Part shown: one piece after another, positions 8,823 to 17,401 of the stretch | Layout of the letters: each line of letters begins with the position of its first letter | Numbering within the stretch: the first letter of the stretch is position 1 | Assembly (NCBI GenBank): GCA_025370055.1 | Contig: CP073041.1 | Span: 3,534,001 to 3,598,000, forward strand | Direction: 5' to 3' | DNA: 64,000 bases | DNA from: Woronichinia naegeliana WA131 | Lineage (GTDB): Bacteria > Cyanobacteriota > Cyanobacteriia > Cyanobacteriales > Microcystaceae | Made by a program: the position numbers and the translations under genes | Notes under the pieces: model-generated | Database searches by the model: none | The model's input: only the letters and a program-made list of their open reading frames with translations | Told to the model about the DNA's origin: nothing

Positions 8823-10098
8823 GGTACTGGTATCGTGTGATCAAAGCTAGAAAAAGTTATGGTGTAAGAGTTTGAGAAAATAGAAAATAACTTACGACTG
8901 GACATATTCCCGTTTTTGTTATACTATTATTATTGTCATTATATTAAAGAAAGGGAAAACGGAAAGCAATGTCAACATTGAATAAAAGCTCAATTGACCT
9001 CCTAAGTGATATTGGCTTACCTCAAGAGAAAGAGGAAGCCTTATTTCAGAAAAACTGCCCTCATTGCTATAGTGAAAAAGTAAAAATACATTCTCATTAC
9101 CAAACGAAAGGTAACGGGGAACGTAAAATGTTCATCTGTCAAGAATGTGGTTCTTGTTTTGCTGAGACTTATGGTAGCGTAATCGCTGGCTTAGAAACCC
9201 CATTAAGTGAAATTGTAAAAGTATTAAAAGCCAGAATGGAAGGAATAGGATTAAATGCAGCAGCCCGAGTATTCGGCTACGCAAAAACAACAATATTGAA
9301 TTGGGAAAAGAAATTATCAGGATTACAAGAGACATTATTTTTATACGCCTTAGTGAATGAATTTGTTAAATTAGTAATAGAAGGGGATGAACTATACACA
9401 AAAGTTGGAAAAAATAAAGAAGCAAGTGCCTCTGAGGGGTGGACAATCGTGCTCATGGACAGGGCTAGCCGCTTTATTTGGCATTTAAAATGTGGTAAAA
9501 AAGAGCAGAAATTATTTCTAGAAGCAATGATGACGGTAGCGGAATTATTTGAAAGGAGTGCAGAATCTCTCCAGTTATTTACAGATGGAGAAAAGCGATA
9601 TAGTCAACTGCTATTTAATATTTGTCACGAAGTATTAAGGACTGGGAAGCGAGGTCGTCCCACCAAAGTATTACCGAAGGGTATGGTGGTAAGATTAAAA
9701 AATAAGAGTAGTAAACGTCGAGATTCTGAGGGTAAACTAGAGAAAGTAGAAACTCCGAAAACTGAACATCCTGAGACAACAGAAAAACCAGAAGACAAGG
9801 ATGTTCATGCCAACCACGTTGAGGCATTTAATAGTTCTATCCGACGCTATTTAGCCGCCTTTCGTCGTCGAACAAATACTTATGCTAAATCTGTTGTGGG
9901 ATTACAGCGAGTGCTAGATATTTTCTGGATGGTTCATAACTTTGTTCGCAGCCATTTTACGACGAAAAAAGTTCCTGCGGTAGCTCTCGGTATAATTCAA
10001 AAAGGGTTAACTTGGGAGGACTTACTCCAAATTCGCCTGATTTGTTGAACCTCTTGTATTGCAACGTTTATAGCTTCTAGCTAGACGATACCAGTGCC
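8823..10098 (+). mobile_element. IS1-family-like element, about 1276 bp
   Basis: Imperfect inverted repeats GGTACTGGTATCGT at 8823 and ACGATACCAGTGCC ending at 10098 (one mismatch) bracket one transposase gene. The flanks do not form a direct repeat. The right flank is ISKra4 sequence and the left flank is not its counterpart, so this copy sits at a recombination junction. Confidence 0.75.
8969..10048 (+). CDS. IS1-family-like transposase (zinc-ribbon type)
   Basis: 359 residues. The N-terminus carries a zinc ribbon (CPHC near residue 31, CQECG near 57), then a helix-turn-helix-like part (LNAAARVFGYAKTTILNWEKK). The catalytic core has VIEGDELY, LFTDGEKRYSQL and HANHVEAFNSSIRRYLAAFRRRTNTY, typical of the single-frame IS1-like transposases common in cyanobacteria and archaea. 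A Lys/Glu-rich insert lies around residues 235-280. The frame is intact, so the element may be active. Assignment to the IS1 rather than IS1595 type is from memory of motif style. Confidence 0.8.
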   Translation: MSTLNKSSIDLLSDIGLPQEKEEALFQKNCPHCYSEKVKIHSHYQTKGNGERKMFICQECGSCFAETYGSVIAGLETPLSEIVKVLKARMEGIGLNAAARVFGYAKTTILNWEKKLSGLQETLFLYALVNEFVKLVIEGDELYTKVGKNKEASASEGWTIVLMDRASRFIWHLKCGKKEQKLFLEAMMTVAELFERSAESLQLFTDGEKRYSQLLFNICHEVLRTGKRGRPTKVLPKGMVVRLKNKSSKRRDSEGKLEKVETPKTEHPETTEKPEDKDVHANHVEAFNSSIRRYLAAFRRRTNTYAKSVVGLQRVLDIFWMVHNFVRSHFTTKKVPAVALGIIQKGLTWEDLLQIRLIC

Positions 10099-10413
10099 AG
10101 AATCTTACCGAGAAACTACAAGCGGCGATTACTTATTACGAGAATCATCAGCATCAAATGGATTATGCTGAATACATAGAGAAAAAGTATCCGATTGGTT
10201 CAGGTGTTACGGAAGCAGCTTGTAAGACGTTGGTCAAACAACGATTATGTTGTTCAGGGATGCGATGGAAGGAAAAAGGAGCAGGAATTATTTTGAGCCT
10301 ACGAGCTTTGGTATTGACCAAGGAACGATGGAGTCAATTTTGGGCAAAACTTGATCAATATGGGTTCCCTGTAGAACCCTGATTACAACAGCTTTTATCA
10401 ACTAAAGGTCGCA
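10099..10413 (+). pseudogene. ISKra4-type element fragment, plus orientation
   Basis: Encodes on the plus strand NLTEKLQAAITYYENHQ through the transposase C-terminus (stop at 10380-10382), followed by the terminal region up to CTAAAGGTCGCA. The final CCC of the inverted repeat is missing. It lies in the opposite orientation to the fragment at 8361 and joins directly to the IS1-like element. Confidence 0.9.
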
Positions 10414-10437
10414 TTCATCTTAAGTGGGATGCACCCT

Positions 10438-10593
10438 CGCCGCTTGTAGTTTCTCGGTAAGATTCTTAGAATGACTTTTTTCTTCTTTGACTTCTTTCAT
10501 CAGATTTAGCAGTTCTCCTGCTTTTCCTTTTTCATGCTTGAGTTCTCGACAATTTTTACTCAACCATTCTTTTTGTTTTGACACGGTATTAGG
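10438..10593 (-). pseudogene. ISKra4-type element fragment, minus orientation
   Basis: Matches the internal part of ISKra4 copies from CGCCGCTTGTAG to the CGGTATT region (about 155 bp). It is cut by the IS4 insertion at 10594 and continues, after that IS and a small MITE, at 11894-11925. The intervening 10414-10437 is unassigned. Confidence 0.88.
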
Positions 10594-11718
10594 CTAAGTA
10601 CAGGACAAAAAATGTAGGGAGTCGAGAAAAAGAGAAAAATTGGGTAGAGAAGGATTAAGAACAAGATGACGAAGATGGTCAAAACCAAGACGAAAAAGAC
10701 TCTGCGCTAGGCGACCATGTTTCTTGAGGGGAATGGGATGAAGATGATGAATTGCTAGACCAGTTTTGAGAGACCAAGCCAAAGCTAAAGTCAGTAAAGC
10801 CAAAAGCTTACGAAGACGCTTGGGGTCAGTAAAGTGAGTAGATTCCAAGCAAAAGCCACGAGTCTTAAAGATGCCAAAAAGGGTTTCAATGCCCCAACGC
10901 AGGGCATAATCGTGAATAAGACCTTGGGAATCGGGATGTCCAATGACGATGAGTAGAGAATTATCAGGCAAGCGAAGAGCCTCTACAGAAACAGGATATC
11001 CCCAAACCCGACAACTCCCTTGAAGACGTTGAGATTCACCAATAGTAAGATGGGCAAAAATGACTTTGGCGGCCAAAAGCTTGCCATTGTGCTCAATCTT
11101 GTCCGTAGCCCGAATTCTCAGACAGAAAGCCAGTAGCGGTTCGAGCAGAAGATAGCGAAGCCAAGCCTGACCAATAAACTCACGGTCGCCACATAAACAA
11201 CGAATCAGGGCGGTGGGAAAAATCTTGAGCATCTCCTCGATAAAACGCATTCGTTCATCACTGTTAGAATTGCCCTTTTTCTTGCTAAGCATCCACCACA
11301 AGATGGGAATGGCTACTCCTTCATGGACAATGCCGACAGTGAGGATATTATAATCATGACTGCCAAACTCCCAGGTTGTGCGGTCAATACTTAATACCCA
11401 AGGTTGAGGGATATCCAGCCAACTGACTACAATACGGGCAATGTGATGGTAATCCAGCTCAAATCCTGAGAAAAAGCGTTGTAAGCGTTTGTAATGAGAA
11501 TCCACCAATGCCCGACCTTCAAAACCCAGGGCCAATTCTTTAAGGTTAACCGTTTTCACTTTGAGGAGGGCGAGTAAGAACAAGGCTAGGAAGGAGAGTC
11601 TGGCACCATGCCATCCCAAATGGGGTTTTAGGGCTTGTTTCAATGCGTTATATTGGTTCATGGGTTTTCTTACATTACGTTCATCTTCCATGAAACCCCT
11701 TTCTCGTATACTTTTCAA
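10594..11718 (-). CDS. IS4-family transposase
   Basis: 374 residues, complete. The DDE core includes VLSIDRTTWEFG (first Asp), CGDREFIG (second Asp) and YALRWGIETLFGIFKTRGFCLEST with the YREK-type Glu. The TAG stop overlaps the left inverted repeat. The frame is intact here. The copy at 40470 has the same protein except for a local sequence swap that breaks it. Confidence 0.9.
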   Translation of the reverse strand: MKSIRERGFMEDERNVRKPMNQYNALKQALKPHLGWHGARLSFLALFLLALLKVKTVNLKELALGFEGRALVDSHYKRLQRFFSGFELDYHHIARIVVSWLDIPQPWVLSIDRTTWEFGSHDYNILTVGIVHEGVAIPILWWMLSKKKGNSNSDERMRFIEEMLKIFPTALIRCLCGDREFIGQAWLRYLLLEPLLAFCLRIRATDKIEHNGKLLAAKVIFAHLTIGESQRLQGSCRVWGYPVSVEALRLPDNSLLIVIGHPDSQGLIHDYALRWGIETLFGIFKTRGFCLESTHFTDPKRLRKLLALLTLALAWSLKTGLAIHHLHPIPLKKHGRLAQSLFRLGFDHLRHLVLNPSLPNFSLFLDSLHFLSCT

Positions 11719-11738
11719 GCCTTTTGTCCTGTACTTAG
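10594..11738 (-). mobile_element. IS4-family element copy A, 1145 bp, intact
   Basis: Terminal repeats CTAAGTACAGGACAAAA at 10594 and the complement ending at 11738, with a perfect 9-bp duplication GGTATTAGG at 10585-10593 and 11739-11747. Inserted in an ISKra4 fragment. A second copy at 40470-41615 is nearly identical. Confidence 0.95.
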
Positions 11739-11753
11739 GGTATTAGGATGCAA

Positions 11754-11893
11754 CCCACATTCCGCAAACGCTACAGATAGCGCATAAATACCAATAGATG
11801 TTCTTTCTGTATGGCGTTAATTTGTTCTAATGCACTATGAATAGAGTAGTTTAAATTAATTACTCTATAGGTGGCGGCAACCTGCGGAATGTC
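11754..11893. repeat. 140-bp MITE with IS1634-type-like ends
   Basis: Begins CCCACATTCCGCAA and ends CCTGCGGAATGTC, an imperfect inverted repeat. It is flanked by an 8-bp direct repeat GGATGCAA (11746-11753 and 11894-11901). No coding capacity. The ends resemble the right end of the IS1634-type element near 58610 (CCTGCGGAATGTGGG). It interrupts an ISKra4 fragment: the uninterrupted sequence reads CGGATGCAACGC in intact copies. Confidence 0.85.
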
Positions 11894-11925
11894 GGATGCA
11901 ACGCTTCTGCCAAGGCACCTAAGTA
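11894..11925 (-). pseudogene. ISKra4-type fragment, continuation
   Basis: GGATGCAACGCTTCTGCC... to CACCTAAGTA continues the ISKra4 fragment 10438-10593. It is cut by the IS5/IS1182-type element that starts at 11926. The same junction (TAAGTA followed by GGGCTTGC) occurs at 63205-63211. Confidence 0.85.
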
Positions 11926-12218
11926 GGGCTTGCTGAAAAAGTCAAAAAACGAAAGAAATGTGGGTTAGGGAAGTATGGACTGAAAAAGCATAGATAACTT
12001 ATCCTTATGGAAACAAATCAAAATACAGATTTTGTTTAATCTATTGTTCCTTTCTGTCTAAAAAGGTCAACACAAATCACTCCTCACAAAAGAGAGGAAA
12101 ATTAACACCATTTTTCACAAGAAAAACGACTCTACAACTTTTTACTTTTTGTCTTCTGAAGTAGAGTAGAAAGATTCATTACCAGGGTGCGACCTTTAGT
12201 TGATAAAAGCTGTTGTAA

Positions 12219-13157
12219 TCAGGGTTCTACAGGGAACCCATATTGATCAAGTTTTGCCCAAAATTGACTCCATCGTTCCTTGGTCAATACCAAAGCTCGT
12301 AGGCTCAAAATAATTCCTGCTCCTTTTTCCTTCCATCGCATCCCTGAACAACATAATCGTTGTTTGACCAACGTCTTACAAGCTGCTTCCGTAACACCTG
12401 AACCAATCGGATACTTTTTCTCTAAGTATTCAGCATAATCCATTTGATGCTGATGATTCTCGTAATAAGTAATCGCTGCTTGTAGTTTCTCGGTAAGATT
12501 CTTAGAATGACTTTTTTCTTCTTTGACTTCTTTCATCAGATTTAGCAGTTCTCCTGCTTTTCCTTTTTCATGCTTGAGTTCTCGACAATTTTCAGTCAAC
12601 CATTCTTTTTGTTTTGACACGGTATTCGGATGCAACGCTTCTGCCAAGGCACCTAAGTAACCAGAGGCATGATAGAAATCTAATATCTGTTCTTCCGTTT
12701 GCTTTTCTAAAAACTTCCAATTTGATTCTGCCCCGTCTGCTATCCCGACCAATGTTGCCTCTGGATAACGGTTTTTCGCTCGCTCAATTTCTCTTTCCAA
12801 TCTTTCTAGAAAACTCTTTTTTCCATACTCTGGTGCCGCACCTAGATAGATTGTAGGTTGACGTTCGCCTTCACTATCGTATAGGGAAACGGTTCCCACC
12901 ATTGCTTCACGGTAGCCATCCTCACACATCAGCATACAGGTTCCATCTAATCCTATTCCCACTGTTGCAATTTGGCTATCCTCCTTGGGCGGGGCATAAC
13001 TCCACGCTTCTTCTTTTGCCTGTACCACACTTCCTACTGCTTCACTCAATCTTTGGATATAGGATAGCGCTACTTTTCTACCATGATTTTCTAATAAATC
13101 ATTTTTCACCTCTTTGCCTGCCATCCCTGACATTTTTGAGGATACCTGTTTTGCCAA
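12219..13157 (-). CDS. ISKra4-type transposase, downstream frame (catalytic part)
   Basis: 312 residues as an isolated frame. It carries likely catalytic acidic residues in VGIGLDGTCMLM, LVGIADGAESNW and GSGVTEAACKTLVKQRL. The usual N-terminal link would be a +1 shift out of the upstream frame 13099-13527: just upstream of this frame the same phase reads TYCPLEREARI, which continues the zinc-finger-like YQ...TYCPLE motif of the family. The first Met is therefore unlikely to be the true start. Confidence 0.85.
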   Translation of the reverse strand: MAKQVSSKMSGMAGKEVKNDLLENHGRKVALSYIQRLSEAVGSVVQAKEEAWSYAPPKEDSQIATVGIGLDGTCMLMCEDGYREAMVGTVSLYDSEGERQPTIYLGAAPEYGKKSFLERLEREIERAKNRYPEATLVGIADGAESNWKFLEKQTEEQILDFYHASGYLGALAEALHPNTVSKQKEWLTENCRELKHEKGKAGELLNLMKEVKEEKSHSKNLTEKLQAAITYYENHQHQMDYAEYLEKKYPIGSGVTEAACKTLVKQRLCCSGMRWKEKGAGIILSLRALVLTKERWSQFWAKLDQYGFPVEP

Positions 13158-13527
13158 TAATGGCGTTGATGTTATGATTATCCTTGCTTCTCTTTCTAAG
13201 GGGCAATACGTTTTTCCTCAAAGGTGAACGCTGATATACATGACGATTCACTATAACCTCACCATAAGGTGTTTGATATTCTTTCGGTTGCTCTCCCTTA
13301 CTCTTCCAGATTTCTTCACCGATTTTTAAGGGTGAACCATCTGTATCTAAATATTTCAAGGCTTCTTTGCTGGCGATGCAACCTACTTCGTTTAAGCCTT
13401 TTTGAATATTTATTTCTGTATCCAACATTGAACGACTGAGTTCTAATGTTAGTTCTATTTTTATCTTTGAACCCTCTACATTAATTAGTTTTGCTGTCAT
13501 CATTGTTTCCTCTTTGTCACTTTTCAT
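13099..13527 (-). CDS. ISKra4-type transposase, upstream frame
   Basis: 142 residues; overlaps the downstream frame by about 60 bases. The N-terminal part (ELTLELSRSMLDTEINIQKGLNEVG) and PYGEVIVNRHVYQRSPLRK are the family's DNA-binding region. The frame then leaves the conserved sequence, which carries on one base later, so expression as a fusion by a +1 frameshift in the A-rich region AGGAAAAAC is likely. The same layout is kept in copies 2 and 3. Confidence 0.85.
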   Translation of the reverse strand: MKSDKEETMMTAKLINVEGSKIKIELTLELSRSMLDTEINIQKGLNEVGCIASKEALKYLDTDGSPLKIGEEIWKSKGEQPKEYQTPYGEVIVNRHVYQRSPLRKNVLPLRKRSKDNHNINAIIGKTGILKNVRDGRQRGEK

Positions 13528-15030
13528 CTCATGTTAACACTTTTCTTTTCCTTCATCAACTAAAGGTCACACCCCATTACCAAAAAGTTCATCGCAATTA
13601 CCGTTTCCGAGGTCTCAGGTAGTTTGGCCATCACTCGACCAAGACTAAATTTCCTCTTTCCCTGTCCGAATTTACCCTCAATGGCATTACGCACTCTTTC
13701 ATCTGAGCGTGCCTCTTTCTTTTTTTCTTTGCTCACCTCTTTCGGCGGTCTTCCCAATCGGGGACCACTCATTCTTATATCCCTTTCTTTACAATAAGCT
13801 CGATTCGCTTTTGTTCGATAGATTTTATCCACATGAACCGATTCCGGATAACATCCTGTTTCCCTTTTATATTCTTCTATTCGCGCTTGTAAATCTCCCG
13901 ATTCGTTGTAATTATCCCAACTTAATTTGTCTAAGAAGACAAAGCCATTCACATTACTTGCCGATATTTTAGCTCCAAACTCTACTGCTTTTCCCGCTTT
14001 TCCACGCACTATTGGACGCACGTGAGGTTGGCTTACACTCACAATTCTGTTTTCTACTTTATTTGTCTTTTTTTCATACATTTCTAACTGTTGCTCATAC
14101 ACTTTTCCTATCGTTACAAGCTCTTCTTGCTCTTTTTTCGTTAGTTTTTCTAACTTTGCTCCCTCTTCTATCATTTTTTCTATATCAGACAAGTTTCTTT
14201 TTATATATCCTAGTTGTTTTTTTGTTCCTTTTCTTCTTTCTTTTTTTGACACACGACGTTTTTTTGCTATGGCTAAGTACTCTTTTCTTGCCACTTCCCT
14301 ATAAGTCCTCGGCTTTTCTTTCCTTTTCTCTTTTATTTCTTCATACAGCTTATCTATTATTTTTTCTGTTTTTTCTCTGGCATCATTCAATATTCCTATA
14401 TCCGTTGGATATTTTATATCTGCTGGTGTACAAGTCGCATCTAACAATAACTTTCCTTCATTTTCTTTTTTTTCTGACGCTACACCCGTCGCTTTTTTTT
14501 CTATTTCTTTATTAATTTTATTTATTAATTCCATTCCTATTTTTTTACGAAAATGAACCATCATTGACGCATTAAATGCTTCTTTGCTACTATAGCTTTC
14601 CATTCCTATAAAGTACTGTAAATAAGGGTTCTCTTTTATTTGTTCTACTGTTTCTCTGTCACTTTTTCCTGAAATTTCTTTGATAATTAATGCTCCTAAT
14701 GCCATTCTAAATGATTTGGCTGGGGCTCCTTTTTTTTCTGTGAAGTTTTTTGCATATTCTTCCTCATATTCTTCCCAAAGAATCATTTTTGACATTTCTA
14801 TCCAACGATTTTCTTCGTCTAACTGCCCGCCGAACAGATTTTTCAAGTTTTCTGGTGTTTCAATTGAGTACTGTTGCTTTCGGTACATCTGCTTTCTCTC
14901 TTCTTAATGCAATGGTTTTGAGGCATTCTACCCTATTTTCGTGCATTCTAGCGGTTCTTAATTCGCCTACTATTTTTCTCCGTAAAGGTTTCAGCTTTTT
15001 TCAGCAAGCCCTAGTTAAAGGAGATAACAG

Positions 15031-15414
15031 GGGCGATCGCGTTTTAATGAATAATGGACAATTAACAATGGATAATTATTAACTATTAACTATTCATTAT
15101 TAACTATGGATAATTATTAACTATTAACTATTCATTATTAACTATCAATTAATCGGCGATCGCTTTTTATCTTTATCGGTAAGGGGCGATCGCGTTTTAA
15201 TGAATAATGGATAATTAACAATGGATAATTATTCATTATTAACTATCAATTAATCGGCGATCGCTTTTTTCTTAACGGTTAAAAGGGCGATCGCGTTTTA
15301 ATGAATAATGGACAATTAACAATGGATAATTATTAACTATTAACTATTCATTATTAACTATCAATTAATCGGCGATCGCTTTTTTCTTAACGGTTAAAAG
15401 GGCGATCGCCCTCT
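15031..15414. repeat. HIP1-bounded tandem repeat array
   Basis: Units beginning GGGCGATCGCGTTTTAATGA start at 15031, 15184 and 15285, and a fourth partial begins at 15400, so spacings are about 153, 101 and 115 bp. Each unit contains runs of ATTAACTATT/GGATAATTATT mini-repeats and ends CAATTAATCGGCGATCGCTT. Unit length varies with the number of mini-repeats. No coding capacity. 15415-15655 shows no gene. Confidence 0.85.
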
Positions 15415-15655
15415 TCTTGTTGATTAAATGTTAAAAATGCGATCGCTCAGACTATTTTTTAAAGTACAGATTGACATTATAATCTGGCAAATTTCCCAGG
15501 AAAGAGAGTTTTGCCTTATCCCCTGCCAAAAAAATAAGGCGTTGCTTAATCAGGGTATGAAATCGAATTTTGCATACATCTGGAAACCAGTCTGAGCCAA
15601 TGTTTTAAAAGTTGCATCTTTAGAGATTCATACTGTAAATCAGCAACGCCAGATT

Positions 15656-17053
15656 TTATTTCTTCTCTGGTAAATTACGAGGAGGAATTGGCTGACCTTG
15701 GTAAAAAGATTGTTCAAACTTGCCCAAGCCTAACCACAAGATGGCACTCAAGGCAATTATTCCACTGTCTAGAATAGCCATTAGTTCACTATTGATGCCA
15801 GTCACCAGAAAAATTGGTATTAAACTGAGGGCGATCGCCCCTAAAATTAGAGAACTAGAACGAAGATGTTTAAGATTTGCTAACGCACCTCGACAACTAG
15901 CACATTTTTCTGTATGGGAATGGTAACGATCTAATAAAATTTTGCTGCTTAAGGGAGGCGAAAAGGATGCGTCTGGAAATAATACTACTTGGTAATGATT
16001 GACCCACTGGCGAAAACTAGAAACAAATAAATCAGCTTTGGTTGGTAAATAGAAAGCCTTAGCAAAATTTTCACTTCCTCCTAACTCTTCTAGATAACGT
16101 TCCTGAAAATGGAGAAAAATCTGATCATCTTCTAAAATACGATTTTGCCCTAAATGGGAATACCAGCGAGGGGTTAATTTAATCGCTAAACGAGGAAATT
16201 TTGTTGGAAACTTAAAAGGGAAACGAGCAAAAAGACGACATTCTCCCTGACGAATCGGGGTCGCATAAACAACCGTTAAGGTACGACCGAATTGCTGAGA
16301 AGTGAGATCATGCCACATTAAGCTCGGTGCGATAAAAGTTGTATATTGGGTTCCTAATTTTCCTTGCCTTGGCCCCTCCGCCCATATCCCAGTAAAACCC
16401 TGACGATCGGCTTGGATTATTTCTAATTCCACTGGCCCCACATTGGCGCGATCACCAACAGTACGATGATGAGTATAGGGAATATGACTGGGATCTAACA
16501 CATTTTCCAGTAATGTTAAGGCATCGTAGGGCAAATCCCGAAAAGTATTTAAACAGACCCATTCCTCCTCCGACTCATCCAACACATCCACCAAGGGTAA
16601 AGGAGTTTGTGTTGCTCGTTCTGGATCACCCGCATAAACAAATAACAGCCCTTGTTTTGCCCTGGTCGGAAAAGATTGTACACAGGCCCGTTGAGAGAGT
16701 TGAGCCTGTCCTCCGGCTACCTGTTGGGGAATACTTTCACAGTGGCCCTGGCCCGAAAACGTCCAACCATGATAGGGACATTCCAGCAAACCTTCTTCAT
16801 TAATTCTGCCCTCTGATAACGGGGCCAAACGATGGGGACAGCGATCGCGAAAGGCTCGCCAACTTTCTGTAGCCTGATCCCACCAAATGACTAGATTCTG
16901 ACCTAGAAGGGTAAACGTCGTGAGTTTCCGCTTATCTAAATCTTCTAGATAATAAACGGGGTACCAAACTTCCTGCGGATCAAATCGCTCTGGATCGGCT
17001 CCTCCTGCGGGAAAAGAAGACTGTACTAAACTGGGTGTGTGTCTGCTGTCCAT
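15656..17053 (-). CDS. Rieske [2Fe-2S] oxygenase, pheophorbide a oxygenase/Tic55-like
   Basis: 465 residues. The Rieske cluster ligands are Cys72/His74 (RCPHR) and Cys92/His95 (CPYHGW). The mononuclear iron motif is N184-x2-D187-x2-H190-x4-H195 (ENVLDPSHIPYTH). A CxxC pair (Cys384, Cys387) precedes two predicted membrane segments at about 401-420 and 426-444. This order is that of the membrane-bound chloroplast PaO/Tic55/PTC52 group and its cyanobacterial relatives. The substrate cannot be told from sequence: a chlorophyll derivative is the family theme, not a proven role. Downstream lies the tandem repeat array; upstream are 300 bases without a gene. Confidence 0.88.
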   Translation of the reverse strand: MDSRHTPSLVQSSFPAGGADPERFDPQEVWYPVYYLEDLDKRKLTTFTLLGQNLVIWWDQATESWRAFRDRCPHRLAPLSEGRINEEGLLECPYHGWTFSGQGHCESIPQQVAGGQAQLSQRACVQSFPTRAKQGLLFVYAGDPERATQTPLPLVDVLDESEEEWVCLNTFRDLPYDALTLLENVLDPSHIPYTHHRTVGDRANVGPVELEIIQADRQGFTGIWAEGPRQGKLGTQYTTFIAPSLMWHDLTSQQFGRTLTVVYATPIRQGECRLFARFPFKFPTKFPRLAIKLTPRWYSHLGQNRILEDDQIFLHFQERYLEELGGSENFAKAFYLPTKADLFVSSFRQWVNHYQVVLFPDASFSPPLSSKILLDRYHSHTEKCASCRGALANLKHLRSSSLILGAIALSLIPIFLVTGINSELMAILDSGIIALSAILWLGLGKFEQSFYQGQPIPPRNLPEKK

Positions 17054-17401
17054 AATATTTCCCTGCTAAATATTAAGAATTGTAACAAAATCTCTAGCAC
17101 AAAGTTCTACTTGTAAGTACACTAGTGTTTTTGTACTGTTCTATGGACTGACGATATTGGCTTGAAAAATTTAGAGAGATAAATAGAATCATCAAAAGTA
17201 TCTTTACGTGAAGATAGGTGATTATTTTTGCAGAACCACTTAAGCTGTAATTTCCTGCTTGCGATTGACTTCATCCAAGGACAACTACCAAACTGTCAAG
17301 TTCAATTTTTCCTCTATCTTAGGGAATAGTAAGCTGGAAAGATAATATAGTCAGGATTTTTGTGCGTGATCGTTATCATCTTTCGCTTTCACACCAGACC
17401 T
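17054..17401. other. Intergenic region, no gene seen
   Basis: Divergent spacer between the Rieske gene and plsC. AT-rich, no recognisable RNA or repeat. It contains the GTG at 17360 that would add 14 residues to plsC. Confidence 0.4.

Larger units (their letters stand above)
12185..13574 (-). mobile_element. ISKra4-family element copy 1 (1390 bp), complete
   Basis: Termini GGGTGCGACCTTTAGTTGAT and ATCAACTAAAGGTCACACCC, with a perfect 8-bp duplication CATTACCA at 12177-12184 and 13575-13582. From memory, about 1.4 kb, an 8-bp duplication and two overlapping frames fit the ISMich2-like branch of the ISKra4 family. The target is the 3' end of an IS5/IS1182-type transposase gene. Confidence 0.95.
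12132..14888 (-). pseudogene. IS5/IS1182-type transposase, split by ISKra4
   Basis: The N-terminal 437 or so codons (14888 down to 13575) and the last 15 or so codons (12184 down to 12132) are separated by the nested ISKra4. After the insertion the frame ends early as ...NFLVMGCDL. Otherwise the protein equals the 452-residue copy at 43356-44714. Confidence 0.93.
11926..15011 (-). mobile_element. IS5/IS1182-type element copy 1 (1688 bp) with nested ISKra4
   Basis: Termini GGGCTTGCTGAAAAA at 11926 and the complement ending at 15011. Subtracting the nested ISKra4 (1390 bp) and its 8-bp duplication leaves 1688 bp, exactly the length of the intact copies at 43150 and 55324. The flanking hexamers are TAAGTA and TAGTTA, which do not match, so the two ends probably come from different insertions joined by recombination. 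Confidence 0.93.

Noticed and set aside
12614-13177. Plus-strand frames opposite ISKra4 transposase (repeated in all copies)
   Set aside because: They recur only because the IS recurs; no independent start signals or family.
13709-14515. Long plus-strand frames rich in Leu and Phe opposite the IS5/IS1182-type transposase (also in the other copies)
   Set aside because: They are antisense shadows of an A-rich transposase gene; composition reflects the complementary strand, not membrane proteins.
15031-15414. CRISPR array
   Set aside because: Repeated units are long, internally repetitive and contain HIP1 sites; there are no constant-length spacers.
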